DNA of 48,028 nt from Planctomycetota bacterium (GCA_021413735.1 JAIOPV010000190.1:1-48028), one strand, 5' to 3'; numbered from the stretch's first letter, positions 1 through 6,876 are shown. A program made the numbers and translations. Notes: generated from the sequence alone by a model not told the origin.

Positions 1-23
1 GCAGGGATGGCAGCGTCGAATTG

Positions 24-48
24 AGTCATCAACTTCTGGTTGATGACT
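24..48. repeat. Perfect stem-loop, 10-bp arms
   Basis: AGTCATCAAC (24-33) and GTTGATGACT (39-48) are exact reverse complements around the 5-nt loop TTCTG. It lies upstream of the small gene at 129 and next to a second, longer palindrome. It could be the end of a gene cut off by the window edge or a leader hairpin. No T-tract follows, so a rho-independent terminator is not well supported. Confidence 0.6.
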
Positions 49-65
49 GTGTCCACACAACCAAC

Positions 66-93
66 TGCCGATGTTGGAATTCCAACATCGGCA
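66..93. repeat. 28-bp perfect palindrome centred on GAATTC
   Basis: The half-site TGCCGATGTTGGAA is followed directly by its exact reverse complement, with AATT at the centre. It sits about 35 nt upstream of the GTG start at 129. It is the first of five AATT-centred perfect palindromes between 66 and 1151, whose arms are otherwise unrelated. Confidence 0.85.
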
Positions 94-128
94 TTCCTTC
101 CCTCAACCTCAATCGCAGGAGTCTTACC

Positions 129-356
129 GTGAACGGATTGCAGCACCTGGTTTCCGAGTTCCTCGGATCGCACCCGGAGTTCATTGCCTCCGTGCAGTGG
201 ATGGATACACCTGGTGGCCGCGAGATGATGATCGACGCGAAGGAAGCCGGTCCCGCGTTCTGCGACTGGGCGGTGAAGCATAAGGGCGTGTCGCCGGGGT
301 TGGCTGAGAAGTTGAAGGCCGACATGCGGGAGAGCGTGCGACGACTCGCGGGGTGA
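129..356 (+). CDS. Small hypothetical protein (75 aa)
   Basis: I do not recognise this family. GTG at 129 is chosen because AGGAG (117-121) lies 7 nt upstream; the frame is open further up, but there it would run through the palindrome at 66-93. The product is a compact soluble protein with no signal peptide or membrane segment: VNGLQHLVSEFLG at the start, a central GGREMMIDAKEAG segment, and a basic C-terminus (ADMRESVRRLAG). It ends exactly where the converging ParB-like remnant on the other strand loses its similarity, so it may belong to inserted DNA that truncated that gene. The start is fairly secure, the function unknown. Confidence 0.5.
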   Translation: MNGLQHLVSEFLGSHPEFIASVQWMDTPGGREMMIDAKEAGPAFCDWAVKHKGVSPGLAEKLKADMRESVRRLAG

Positions 357-600
357 GTTGGTCGATGATAAACCCCGAGACTCCGAGGGCTTTGCCGACC
401 AGATCGCGGGTTGATCCCTCTGCTCTCTTGGAAATCACTTCTGAAGAATTCTTCAGAAGTGATTTCCTTTTCCCTGGCGCTGTTCCTGCGTGCTGTCTCT
501 GCCGATCCTTCGCTGCCTTCTCGTACAACTCTCGCGCTGCCGATCCCACCATTGCCCGCTGCGATGCGGTCAAATGGCGACGGTGCGGACCAACTCTTCC
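357..600 (-). pseudogene. Remnant of a ParB-like (KorB-type) DNA-binding protein
   Basis: Reading the minus strand from about 600 downwards gives PHRRHLTASQRAMV, then a helix with ELYEKAAKDRQRQ, a linker, then RDLVGKALGVSGFIID. From my knowledge of the family, RHLTxxQRAM followed by a linker and RDxxGxAxGVSGxxID is the central helix-turn-helix part of ParB/Spo0J-like proteins on plasmids and islands. The N-terminal nuclease-like fold and the C-terminal part are absent. No start codon is in frame near the beginning, and similarity stops at about 357, where the plus-strand gene ends. The linker is encoded by the 38-bp palindrome at 430-467. I read this as a decayed fragment, not an active gene. 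Confidence 0.55.
430..467. repeat. 38-bp perfect palindrome centred on GAATTC
   Basis: The half-site GGAAATCACTTCTGAAGAA is immediately followed by its exact reverse complement. This is the longest perfect palindrome of the cluster. It lies inside the ParB-like remnant, in the variable linker between the two recognisable helical motifs, so it may be a secondary insertion or a fold-back duplication. Confidence 0.9.
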
Positions 601-616
601 CCGAGTCGGTTCGCGT

Positions 617-880
617 TCATGTCTTGACCCCTGAGTGATCCTTGCGAGCGAGCCACGCCACCAGCACACGCTTGGCGATGAGTCGCTTTGTGCCGTGCTT
701 CACGAAGGCGATGCGGCCCGCATCCATTTCCCGCCAGAACTCCGACCGACCGATACCGATGAATTCTGCGGCAGCAGGGACACCCAACGCCCCTTCTGCC
801 CACACATCCGCTGCCGTCGCGGTCGCCACCAGCGCGGGCGACTCGGGGATCGGCGCGAATACGGGCCGCGTCCGTGGCAT
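617..880 (-). CDS. Excisionase-family helix-turn-helix DNA-binding protein
   Basis: 87 aa. After a Pro/Ala-rich N-terminus (about residues 1-30), residues 31-80 read GVPAAAEFIGIGRSEFWREM, then DAGRIAFVKHGTKRLIAK and VLVAWLARK. This is the winged helix-turn-helix layout of MerR/excisionase-like proteins (DNA-binding domain, excisionase family), used by recombination directionality factors and island regulators. ATG at 880 has GGAGG 7 nt upstream on the minus strand. No integrase is present in the window. The gene lies just upstream, on the same strand, of the ParB-like remnant, an arrangement I associate with decayed integrative elements. Its role as a true excisionase is inference; it could be a plain transcription factor. 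Confidence 0.75.
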   Translation of the reverse strand: MPRTRPVFAPIPESPALVATATAADVWAEGALGVPAAAEFIGIGRSEFWREMDAGRIAFVKHGTKRLIAKRVLVAWLARKDHSGVKT

Positions 881-988
881 GGGTTAGCCTCCGTGAAAAC
901 AATTGCAGGGTATCGCACCAGTCGGCACGGCAGGCACGCGAACCGTGGACAAACCGCCAAGAATCGAGGACGCGACGGAACGGGAGGG

Positions 989-1012
989 ATAACATCCGAA
1001 TTCGGATGTTAT
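989..1012. repeat. 24-bp perfect palindrome centred on GAATTC
   Basis: The half-site ATAACATCCGAA is followed by its exact reverse complement. It lies about 110 bp upstream of the excisionase-like gene, in an intergenic stretch (881-1202) that holds three palindromes and no recognisable gene. Confidence 0.85.
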
Positions 1013-1038
1013 GGCCGACACTCACGGCTGCGGGAAAC

Positions 1039-1054
1039 TGCCGAAATTTCGGCA
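1039..1054. repeat. 16-bp perfect palindrome centred on AATT
   Basis: TGCCGAAATTTCGGCA is self-complementary. It is 26 bp from the palindrome at 989-1012 and shares its TGCC start with the one at 66-93. The size suits a dimeric-regulator operator, but nothing shows which protein would bind it. Confidence 0.7.
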
Positions 1055-1127
1055 TTTGCTGTGCGATCATAGCAACCGGATAACATGCGAAAATTACCTG
1101 AAATCGCCGTTAGACTGACGCCGGTAT

Positions 1128-1151
1128 AATCGACGCGAATTCGCGTCGATT
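1128..1151. repeat. 24-bp perfect palindrome centred on GAATTC
   Basis: The half-site AATCGACGCGAA is followed by its exact reverse complement. A TATAAT hexamer (1125-1130) overlaps the left end, but I see no convincing -35 box or plus-strand gene for it. It is the last of the AATT-centred palindromes and lies downstream of the minus-strand gene ending at 1203. Confidence 0.85.
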
Positions 1152-1202
1152 CGATGCTCTGGCGATAGATGAAACGCGAATGGTGGGCAGGTGAACGGGT
1201 GA

Positions 1203-1772
1203 CTAGGGTGCGTGCTGCTCCATCTTTGTCGGCGCCTGCCCGAACCGTGTGACGGCGTATCCGTAGTACGCCAGCATTATTGTGACGGTGGCGGCGAAGA
1301 TGGCGAGGAAGATTTGCACGACGCGGTTGGCTCGGTTCTGCCTCGCCTGCCACTCACGCTGCTCGGCCGCGAGTTGGTCTTGCCATCGCCGCTGTTCAGT
1401 ATCTCGACGGTCTTGCCAGTCGCGTTCCTGCTCGCGCTGTGCGAGCTGCTGTCGCTGGAGTTCTTGTGCGAGTTGCATTTCTTGGTGTTCCTTTGGACTG
1501 AATCCGTGCTGCCATTCCATGAACCCGTCGCAATCTCTTTCCTGCTGTAACAGGTCGATTACTTCTTCGTGCCTGTAGGAAGCCTTCTCGATTCGGAGGC
1601 TTGACTTGTGTTGCAGGCAGATCGGGAAATCCTCGTACTGGTAGAAACCCGCGCCCGGAAGCGTCGGCAATTCCCACTTCTTTCGTAGCCCGACCTCGAC
1701 TTCAACGAGTTCACGAGTTTGTCGGTCACGAATGGCGAGATAGCCGCAATCGGCACAGCGTACCTGTGGCAT
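1203..1772 (-). CDS. Hypothetical zinc-ribbon-like, coiled-coil, membrane-anchored protein
   Basis: 189 aa from the ATG at 1772. Residues 1-15 hold a CxxC pair (VRCADCGYLAIR), and another single Cys occurs in PICLQHK, as in a partial zinc ribbon. Residues about 85-150 are a Gln/Glu/Arg-rich coiled coil with repeated QRQQLAQREQERDWQ-like segments. A single membrane helix near residues 155-175 (VVQIFLAIFAATVTIMLAYY) is followed by a short tail. The longer open frame to 2030 is rejected because it would run through the stem-loop at 1794-1840, and coding-like sequence begins at MPQVRC. I do not recognise the family. The zinc-ribbon head and membrane tail suggest a small regulatory or scaffold protein on the inner face of the membrane; this is inference. 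Confidence 0.6.
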   Translation of the reverse strand: MPQVRCADCGYLAIRDRQTRELVEVEVGLRKKWELPTLPGAGFYQYEDFPICLQHKSSLRIEKASYRHEEVIDLLQQERDCDGFMEWQHGFSPKEHQEMQLAQELQRQQLAQREQERDWQDRRDTEQRRWQDQLAAEQREWQARQNRANRVVQIFLAIFAATVTIMLAYYGYAVTRFGQAPTKMEQHAP

Positions 1773-1793
1773 GTTCGTGTTCCATATGACGGA

Positions 1794-1840
1794 CGGGTTG
1801 TAGTTTTGGGGAGGAACACAAGCCCCAGAACTACAACCCG
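1794..1840. repeat. 18-bp stem-loop upstream of the CxxC protein
   Basis: CGGGTTGTAGTTTTGGGG (1794-1811) pairs with CCCCAGAACTACAACCCG (1823-1840); 17 pairs are Watson-Crick and one is a G-T wobble, around an 11-nt loop. The loop-proximal end lies about 20 nt upstream of the minus-strand ATG at 1772, so the structure would be in that gene's leader. It may be an attenuator or an upstream terminator. Confidence 0.7.
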
Positions 1841-2331
1841 CTTTCGACAGGTAGCTACTCCTGCCGGTCACAATAAAGTGTACCACACGCTCGCAGATCT
1901 TGCTCCACATCAAGGGGTGTGAGACTCGAATCGAGCGGAACGCAGTCGCCGAACATGGCCGCGTGAGATGCGTCGATAGGCGAGTATGGAATGAAGCATG
2001 GGACAAATGAGCGAAGACGCCAGCGCCCACCTTATTGCCACCTTACGAGTTGGACATCAGGGGACATGGCGGGACGAACGAAACGATAGAACGCTTGAAA
2101 TCAAGGGCAATTGGACATGACGGGACATGGCGGGACGATGGGCGCCCCGTTCGTGCACAATGGCCGACCTCACGGTCCAGACAAGCGAGTACAACAGATC
2201 ACCAAGAATCTGCTCGCGAAGTGGTGTGGGTCGTGAACCGCGCCGACAGATCCTCAGCGTTAGCAATTCAACGATCACTATTCCGAATTCCGGAGGCAAA
2301 TGTTCGTGTTTGTCTCCATTCTAAGACGTGA
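1841..2331. other. Intergenic stretch without a recognisable gene
   Basis: About 490 bp between the stem-loop at 1794-1840 and the promoter of the DUF1559 gene. Open frames exist on both strands, but none has a Shine-Dalgarno start or protein-like composition. The only structure I see is the pair of imperfect direct repeats at 2051-2138. Confidence 0.5.
2051..2138. repeat. Two 27-nt direct repeats, GGGACATGGCGGGAC core
   Basis: Copies at 2051-2077 and 2112-2138 agree at 24 of 27 positions and share GGGACATGGCGGGACGA exactly. They are spaced 61 nt start to start. They resemble iteron-like or integrase-arm repeats, fitting the excisionase-like and ParB-like neighbours, but two copies are too few to decide. 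Confidence 0.6.
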
Positions 2332-2361
2332 TTGACATATATTTCGTTGCATGGGTATCGT
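2332..2361 (+). promoter_or_regulatory. Candidate sigma-70-type promoter for the DUF1559 gene
   Basis: A perfect TTGACA (2332-2337) is followed after 18 nt by TATCGT (2356-2361), which matches four of six -10 positions. Transcription would start about 25 nt upstream of the GGAGG and ATG at 2394. The -10 is weak, so this is a candidate only. Confidence 0.35.
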
Positions 2362-2393
2362 TAGTAGGCTTCATCTCTCTCGGAGGCCGGATC

Positions 2394-3374
2394 ATGCATT
2401 TCCATCATCGGCGAGGTTTTACGTTGATCGAATTGTTGGTCGTGATCGCCATCATTGCCATTCTGATCGGACTGTTACTGCCCGCAGTGCAGAAAGTGCG
2501 AGAAGCTGCTGCCCGAATGCAGTGCAGCAACAACCTCAAGCAGATCGGCGTCGCTCTGCACAACCACCACGACGCACGCGGGCAGTTCCCGCGTGGCGGC
2601 ACGATTTCGCCTGCTGGAACGTATGGCCACTCATGGTGGATACTCATTCTCCCGTACATCGAACAAGGCAGTTTGTACAACCAGTTTGATATCAAAGGGA
2701 CAACGGCTTCCTGGACTGGCCTCGTGTACGCTACCAGGAACGAATACAACGGCACGCTGCTGGCAGGAAAAGAACTCAAGATGCTGTTCTGCCCGTCGTC
2801 GCCGTTACACAAGTTTGTCCTCGTGGGTTCGATCGCTGGAACTACGAACGGTGTTGCTTCCCCGACTTACGTCGGCATCACTGGCTCCGTGAGCCACTCG
2901 ACGATGCTCAACCGCGACTCGGAGACGTATCCTCACAACGGCACCGGGCAAATCTCCCGCGGTGGGGTTTTGGTATCGCACGAGGATCACAAGATTTCGG
3001 AAATCACTGACGGCACTTCCAACACAATCATTGTGGCCGAGCAGAGCGACTACTGCTTGAACTCAAGCAAGGCCAAAGTCGATTGCCGAAGTGACTTCGG
3101 TCACAGCTTCTCAATGGGACCGGGGCCTGCAACAGAAAACCGACACTGGAATCTGACAACGGTTCGCTATGCGGTGAACGACAAGACCTGGGAGAACAAG
3201 GGCGTCGGCGATACCTATTACGGCACGAATCGGCCTCTCCAGTCGGTCCATCCCGGTGGCATCATGGTTCTGCTGGGCGACGGCGGAGTTCGCTTGCTGA
3301 CTCAGTCCGTTACGCTCACCAACCTCTACAACCTGACGAACCGCAACGATGGCCAGGTCATCGGCAACTGGTGA
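2394..3374 (+). CDS. DUF1559 domain protein with pilin-like N-terminus
   Basis: 326 aa. Residues about 7-30 are a type IV pilin/pseudopilin-like prepilin segment ([19 protein letters not shown]), followed by the planctomycete DUF1559 hallmark [20 protein letters not shown] and the [11 protein letters not shown] segment. The C-terminus has the usual [17 protein letters not shown] motif. The Glu of FTLIE after the cleavage Gly is kept, as prepilin peptidase requires. ATG at 2394 is preceded by GGAGG at 2382-2386; the longer frame to 2328 lacks a ribosome binding site. The family occurs in large numbers in planctomycetes, is thought to be a secreted pseudopilin-like product, and its function is unknown. 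A small lipoprotein gene follows after 26 nt, a common pairing. Confidence 0.93.
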   Translation: MHFHHRRGFTLIELLVVIAIIAILIGLLLPAVQKVREAAARMQCSNNLKQIGVALHNHHDARGQFPRGGTISPAGTYGHSWWILILPYIEQGSLYNQFDIKGTTASWTGLVYATRNEYNGTLLAGKELKMLFCPSSPLHKFVLVGSIAGTTNGVASPTYVGITGSVSHSTMLNRDSETYPHNGTGQISRGGVLVSHEDHKISEITDGTSNTIIVAEQSDYCLNSSKAKVDCRSDFGHSFSMGPGPATENRHWNLTTVRYAVNDKTWENKGVGDTYYGTNRPLQSVHPGGIMVLLGDGGVRLLTQSVTLTNLYNLTNRNDGQVIGNW

Positions 3375-3400
3375 TTTGAGTTCACTCTTTCCGGTGTCCC

Positions 3401-3841
3401 ATGCTCCACTTCCGTGTCGTTAGTTTCGTGTTGCTCATTGGCTTGATCGCGGGAGGCTGCGCCGAGAAGGGGCCATCACGGGGCATCGTGAAAGGGCGTG
3501 TGACACTCGGATCCAAGCCCGTGACTGGGGCGACGGTGTTCTTCGAGAACACTGAAACGGGGGTCGGCATGAACGCGCCGCTTGACCAAGAGGGTTGGTA
3601 TGAGGTCAAGGCCCATAACGGCAATGGGTTGCTTCCGGGGGTCTATGGTGTGTCCATAATCCCTGGTGGCGTGATGAGCCCAGAGGAAGCATTGCCGCTG
3701 GCAGGCGATGCGAAGGCAGCTCGTGCGAAGTTGCCGGTTACTCCCGTGCCCGAGAAGTATCACAAAGCCGCCACGAGCGGTTTGAAAGTCGAAGTGAAAG
3801 AGGGCGACAACCCACCCTTCGACTTCACCCTGACTCCGTGA
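3401..3841 (+). CDS. Lipoprotein with a carboxypeptidase-regulatory-like (beta-sandwich) fold
   Basis: 146 aa. A lipoprotein signal peptide (hydrophobic VVSFVLLIGLIAGGC) places the lipobox Cys at residue 20. The mature part starts with GIVKGRVTLGSKPVTGATVFF, the typical opening of a transthyretin/carboxypeptidase regulatory-like domain, and continues with GWYEVKAHNG and LLPGVYGVSI strands. Such small lipoproteins very often sit directly behind DUF1559 genes in planctomycetes, as here (26-nt gap, same strand), so the two are probably cotranscribed. It presumably acts at the periplasmic face of a membrane; the partner and role are unknown. Confidence 0.85.
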   Translation: MLHFRVVSFVLLIGLIAGGCAEKGPSRGIVKGRVTLGSKPVTGATVFFENTETGVGMNAPLDQEGWYEVKAHNGNGLLPGVYGVSIIPGGVMSPEEALPLAGDAKAARAKLPVTPVPEKYHKAATSGLKVEVKEGDNPPFDFTLTP

Positions 3842-3856
3842 CGGCGAATTGGGGTT

Positions 3857-4030
3857 TCACTCTGTTCCGCGGTTTCGCTGTGTGGGGAAGTCCTCTTCGC
3901 AACACCCGATGAAGGCTTCGTAGGCTTTCTGTGGAAGGACTGGAGCCGGGGGCTGAGACGGAACGTCATTCACCAACCAGAAGGTCGGGTACGATTCAAC
4001 GGCGGACTGATCGCGGTTGGCCAGATTCAT
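3857..4030 (-). CDS. Small hypothetical protein (57 aa)
   Basis: A short reading frame on the minus strand from ATG at 4030 to TGA at 3857 reads MNLANRDQSAVESYPTFWL, then VNDVPSQPPAPVLPQKAYEA and FIGCCEEDFPTQRNRGTE. Composition is protein-like, with aromatic and acidic residues in a believable pattern, unlike the Arg/Ser-rich shadow frames here. A GAGAG lies about 5-9 nt upstream of the ATG. The vicinal Cys pair (GCCEEDF) is notable. It ends 15 nt from the converging lipoprotein gene. I do not recognise it; existence is likely but unproven. Confidence 0.45.
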   Translation of the reverse strand: MNLANRDQSAVESYPTFWLVNDVPSQPPAPVLPQKAYEAFIGCCEEDFPTQRNRGTE

Positions 4031-4124
4031 GTTGTTCTCTCAGGTTTTTGGGAATGAGGGATATTTGCTATCGCTGGGTGCGCAGCGATCTGACGAATGG
4101 TTTGAATGTCATGTCGGGGTGTGC

Positions 4125-4322
4125 TCAGTCTTGATTCACGACGCCACGCCCGCCGATGTAGTGCCAACTCCCTGCGATCCACTCGACAACGATCTCGTCG
4201 CGCCCTCGCCAGGCGACACAGTATGGACCGGTGGTGTTCTCAACTGTCCAACCTTGACGGCGGAGCAATTCAACGTTGGGTATGCTGTCGGAACTCAGCA
4301 AAGAGAAAGATGTTAGCTGCAT
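4125..4322 (-). CDS. Small hypothetical protein (65 aa)
   Basis: The C-terminal half, VELLRRQGWTVENTTGPYCV followed by AWRGRDEIVVEWIAGSWHYI and GGRGVVNQD, reads like a compact beta-rich domain with regular hydrophobic/charged alternation. The frame is open to 4409; I chose ATG at 4322 because the region upstream is not protein-like, but the longer 94-aa version cannot be excluded. No signal peptide or membrane segment. It precedes the 57-aa gene on the same strand, about 95 nt away. Function unknown. Confidence 0.45.
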   Translation of the reverse strand: MQLTSFSLLSSDSIPNVELLRRQGWTVENTTGPYCVAWRGRDEIVVEWIAGSWHYIGGRGVVNQD

Positions 4323-4511
4323 GTGAGCGGTCCTCGCAACGTGATGTAGGTTCAAGTAGTCCGCGTGATGAACCGATACCGGGATTCCCGGCGGAAGTGT
4401 CAACAGCAAAATCTATTCCACTTTGCACCGGTTATTGTGAACCTGCCACGAAGCGCAACCGTCCTCAGGGAGCCCGCGTGAATTGATATTGGACTTTACG
4501 AAGGAGCGATG

Positions 4512-5102
4512 ATGCGGAAAGAACTTCTCGATGGGGAACAGGTGTTCGTGGTCCACGATCTCCTCACGCCGGAAGAATGTGCCGAGTACATCCGCATCAC
4601 CGAGGAGGTCGGTTACGGAGCCGCACCGATCACAACTCCATCGGGGCCAATGATGGCACCCCACATGCGGAACAATGAACGCGTGATAATCGACCAGCCT
4701 GAATGGGCCGCGAAGCTCTGGGAACGTGTGAAGACATGGATTCCGTCGCCGTATCTGGGGCACGAGGCAACCCGATTGAACGAACGGTTTCGGTTCTATC
4801 GCTACGACCCCGGACAGACGTTCCGGCCGCACACGGACGGTCACTACGCCCGAGATGAAGAGCGAAGTCAATTGACGTTCATGGTGTATTTGAGTGGCGA
4901 GTGCGAAGGTGGTGATACCGCAATCTACATTCAGGACGACGGGCTAACGCTGCCATACGGAACGGATATTCGCGTGAAACCGGAGACGGGAAAAGCACTG
5001 ATCTTCTTTCACTACCTGCTGCATGAGGGCACGCCAGTGACTGCGGGCCGCAAGTATGTCCTGCGGACCGACGTCATGTATCACGTCGGGCGCGAGAGTT
5101 GA
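4512..5102 (+). CDS. 2-oxoglutarate/Fe(II) oxygenase, prolyl 4-hydroxylase-like
   Basis: 196 aa. The double-stranded beta-helix iron site is complete: FRPHTDGHY gives His107 and Asp109, HEGTPVTAGRKYVL gives the distal His171, and Lys181 or Arg185 should bind the 2-oxoglutarate carboxylate. FRFYRYDPGQ and SQLTFMVYLSGE match prolyl 4-hydroxylase alpha-subunit-like proteins (P4Hc). Such enzymes hydroxylate a peptidyl proline or similar residue using O2 and 2-oxoglutarate; the substrate is unknown here. Two adjacent ATGs exist (4509, 4512). AAGGAG at 4501-4506 is only 2 nt from the first and 5 nt from the second, so the second is preferred. Cytoplasmic, with no signal peptide. It ends 8 nt from the converging stress-protein gene. 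Confidence 0.88.
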   Translation: MRKELLDGEQVFVVHDLLTPEECAEYIRITEEVGYGAAPITTPSGPMMAPHMRNNERVIIDQPEWAAKLWERVKTWIPSPYLGHEATRLNERFRFYRYDPGQTFRPHTDGHYARDEERSQLTFMVYLSGECEGGDTAIYIQDDGLTLPYGTDIRVKPETGKALIFFHYLLHEGTPVTAGRKYVLRTDVMYHVGRES

Positions 5103-5110
5103 CCTCGGCT

Positions 5111-5539
5111 TCAACCGACGGTGTGATGCTGATCGGCACAGCCCGCGCCGCGTGGCAGTTTCACCACCAGCACCGAACACGGAGCCTCACGCATCACCTT
5201 CTCGGCGACGCTACCCATCACGAGGCGGTCGAGACCTGTGCGGCCATGCGTGCCGATCACAATCACGTCGATTCCGGCATCCGCAGCGTACCGGACAATC
5301 TCAGTTGCGGGGTCGCCCTCCAGCATCACATGGCTCACCGGAATCTTCGGGTTCGCTGGCCGCACCTGCTCCAGTTGGCCCCGCCAGTGGGCTTTGTCCA
5401 CCGTCCCACCGGGCGTGTGAACGTAGACCACCGTCAGCTTTGCCCCGTATGTTTCCGCGAGGTTGAGGGCGTGGAAATACGCCTGATTCGAGTAGCTGGA
5501 GAAGTCGGTTGGGTAAAGGATCTTCTTGACGTGGATCAT
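5111..5539 (-). CDS. Universal stress protein, UspA family
   Basis: 142 aa, usual single-domain length. The N-terminus KKILYPTDFSSYSNQA matches the first strand and ATP-binding Asp of UspA-like proteins. The C-terminal GTHGRTGLDRLVMGSVAEKV holds the G-2x-G-9x-G(S/T) nucleotide-binding signature, followed by a conserved APCSVLVVK strand. It is therefore probably an ATP-binding member. Soluble, probably dimeric, usually induced by energy or oxygen stress; nothing in the sequence shows its regulation here. The tail after VVKLP (RGAGCADQHHTVG) is not part of the fold. It is followed 70 nt away on the opposite side by the folK-SDR gene on the same strand. Confidence 0.92.
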   Translation of the reverse strand: MIHVKKILYPTDFSSYSNQAYFHALNLAETYGAKLTVVYVHTPGGTVDKAHWRGQLEQVRPANPKIPVSHVMLEGDPATEIVRYAADAGIDVIVIGTHGRTGLDRLVMGSVAEKVMREAPCSVLVVKLPRGAGCADQHHTVG

Positions 5540-5609
5540 GTGCGTCCCCTCAACGTCACCTGACAGATGCTAACATCGTACCACGTCGGCACCGAAGTCC
5601 CAAGCCGCA

Positions 5610-6860
5610 TTAACGGACCGCCCCGCCGTTGACGCGAATCGTTTGGCCTGTCATGAACCCCGCGGCCGGACTCGCCAGCCACACCGCTGCCGATGCGACG
5701 TCTTCGGGCAAGCCCCAAACACCAAGCGGCGTCTCGTCGCGGACGCGATCCTGCCACACGTCGCTGGCAGTTTCGCCCCATGCTGTGCGAATCCAACCAG
5801 GTGCGATGCAGTTCACACGCACTTCCGGTGCGAGGCTCAACGCCAAGCTCCGCGTGAAGCACATGACTGCTCCTTTCACCGCTGCGAAAAGTTGCCCGCT
5901 GTCGCCTTCCATGCCGGTCTCGGCTTGATCCCATCCGATTGTGATGATGCAACCACGGCCGCGTTCCTTCATGCGTGCGCCGATGGTGCGAGCGAGCCGC
6001 ATTGTCGCCTTCAGATCGACTGCGAGCAGTGCTTCGAGTTTCTGATCGAACGACCACTTCGCAGCGTCACCGGTGAGCGTGTCCGCTCCGGCATTGCACA
6101 CGAGAACGTCGAGGCCACCCGCGAGTTCCCACGCTTCGGCTGCGAGCCGATCGACTTGTGTTTCGTCACGAAGATCCGCGGAAACGAACGGCTCAGAGGG
6201 GGCGAGCTTTGCACGGCGACCGTGTCGAATGACATCTGCTCCATGTTCCTCGAATGCGACGGAGATTTCACACCCGATGCCAGTCGTTGAACCAGTGACC
6301 AACGCGCGGTGGCCTGGAAGTATTGGGGGACGTCCCCCGCGTTTGATGTGTAGTTGCGGGCGAGGCACATTCGGATCGTCAAACTGGGCGAGTATTGGGT
6401 CGAGTAATTGGGATGCCGTCTTCTTCAGCACAGGGTTGAAAGCACCGTTGCCGACACTTTCAGACAACTCTGCCAGTGGAACTAGCACGAAAGCGCGTTC
6501 GTGCATACGGGGATGAGGAATCACCAGATCCGGCGTGTTGATGATGCGATCGCCGTGCAGCAGCAGATCGAGGTCGAGCGTGCGGGGAGCGTTGATTTCG
6601 CTTCGGACTCGGCCGAAGGTGTGTTCGATTTGCAGCAAGAGTTGGAGCAGGTCTTCGGGGCTGCGTTCGGTTTCGACAGCGACGACCGAATTCAGATAAT
6701 CCCCTGAGTTGGGCGGGCAATCGAGAGGTGCGGTTTCGTAAACTGCCGAACTCGCGATCAATCGCAATCCGGGTTCGGCTCGAAGCCGACGAACCGCAGC
6801 GGAGAGCGTTGAGTAACGGTCGCCGAGATTGCTGCCGAGTGCGATGTAGGCAATGGACAT
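5610..6860 (-). CDS. folK: Fusion: HPPK (FolK) + short-chain dehydrogenase-like domain
   Basis: 416 aa from ATG at 6860; a GTG at 6878 is possible but has no better ribosome site. Residues 1-165 are 6-hydroxymethyl-7,8-dihydropterin pyrophosphokinase: ALGSNLGDR, the APRTLDLDLLLHG catalytic/Mg-binding segment (92-103) and HPRMHERAFVLVPLAEL. Residues about 183-416 are a Rossmann SDR: TGSTTGIG (189-196), CNAG (255-258), and GWDQAETGMEGD. Where the SDR family has YxxxK, this protein has Phe325-Ala-Ala-Val-Lys329, and the Ser before it is also missing. The second half resembles pteridine reductase-type SDRs, so the fusion makes sense in folate/pterin metabolism, but the missing Tyr argues that it may bind pterin without classical reduction, or use another acid. 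The FolK half looks fully active. Confidence 0.9.
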   Translation of the reverse strand: MSIAYIALGSNLGDRYSTLSAAVRRLRAEPGLRLIASSAVYETAPLDCPPNSGDYLNSVVAVETERSPEDLLQLLLQIEHTFGRVRSEINAPRTLDLDLLLHGDRIINTPDLVIPHPRMHERAFVLVPLAELSESVGNGAFNPVLKKTASQLLDPILAQFDDPNVPRPQLHIKRGGRPPILPGHRALVTGSTTGIGCEISVAFEEHGADVIRHGRRAKLAPSEPFVSADLRDETQVDRLAAEAWELAGGLDVLVCNAGADTLTGDAAKWSFDQKLEALLAVDLKATMRLARTIGARMKERGRGCIITIGWDQAETGMEGDSGQLFAAVKGAVMCFTRSLALSLAPEVRVNCIAPGWIRTAWGETASDVWQDRVRDETPLGVWGLPEDVASAAVWLASPAAGFMTGQTIRVNGGAVR

Positions 6861-6876
6861 AAGGGTTATCGCTCGC

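Noticed and set aside
181-669. Full 162-codon minus-strand frame around the ParB-like motifs as an intact gene
   Set aside because: Only the middle part is ParB-like; the start overlaps the excisionase gene in another frame and the end is antisense of the 129-356 gene, so it is treated as a remnant.
1125-1130. TATAAT hexamer as a plus-strand promoter
   Set aside because: No -35 box at 16-18 nt, and no plus-strand gene downstream before 2394; it overlaps a palindrome.
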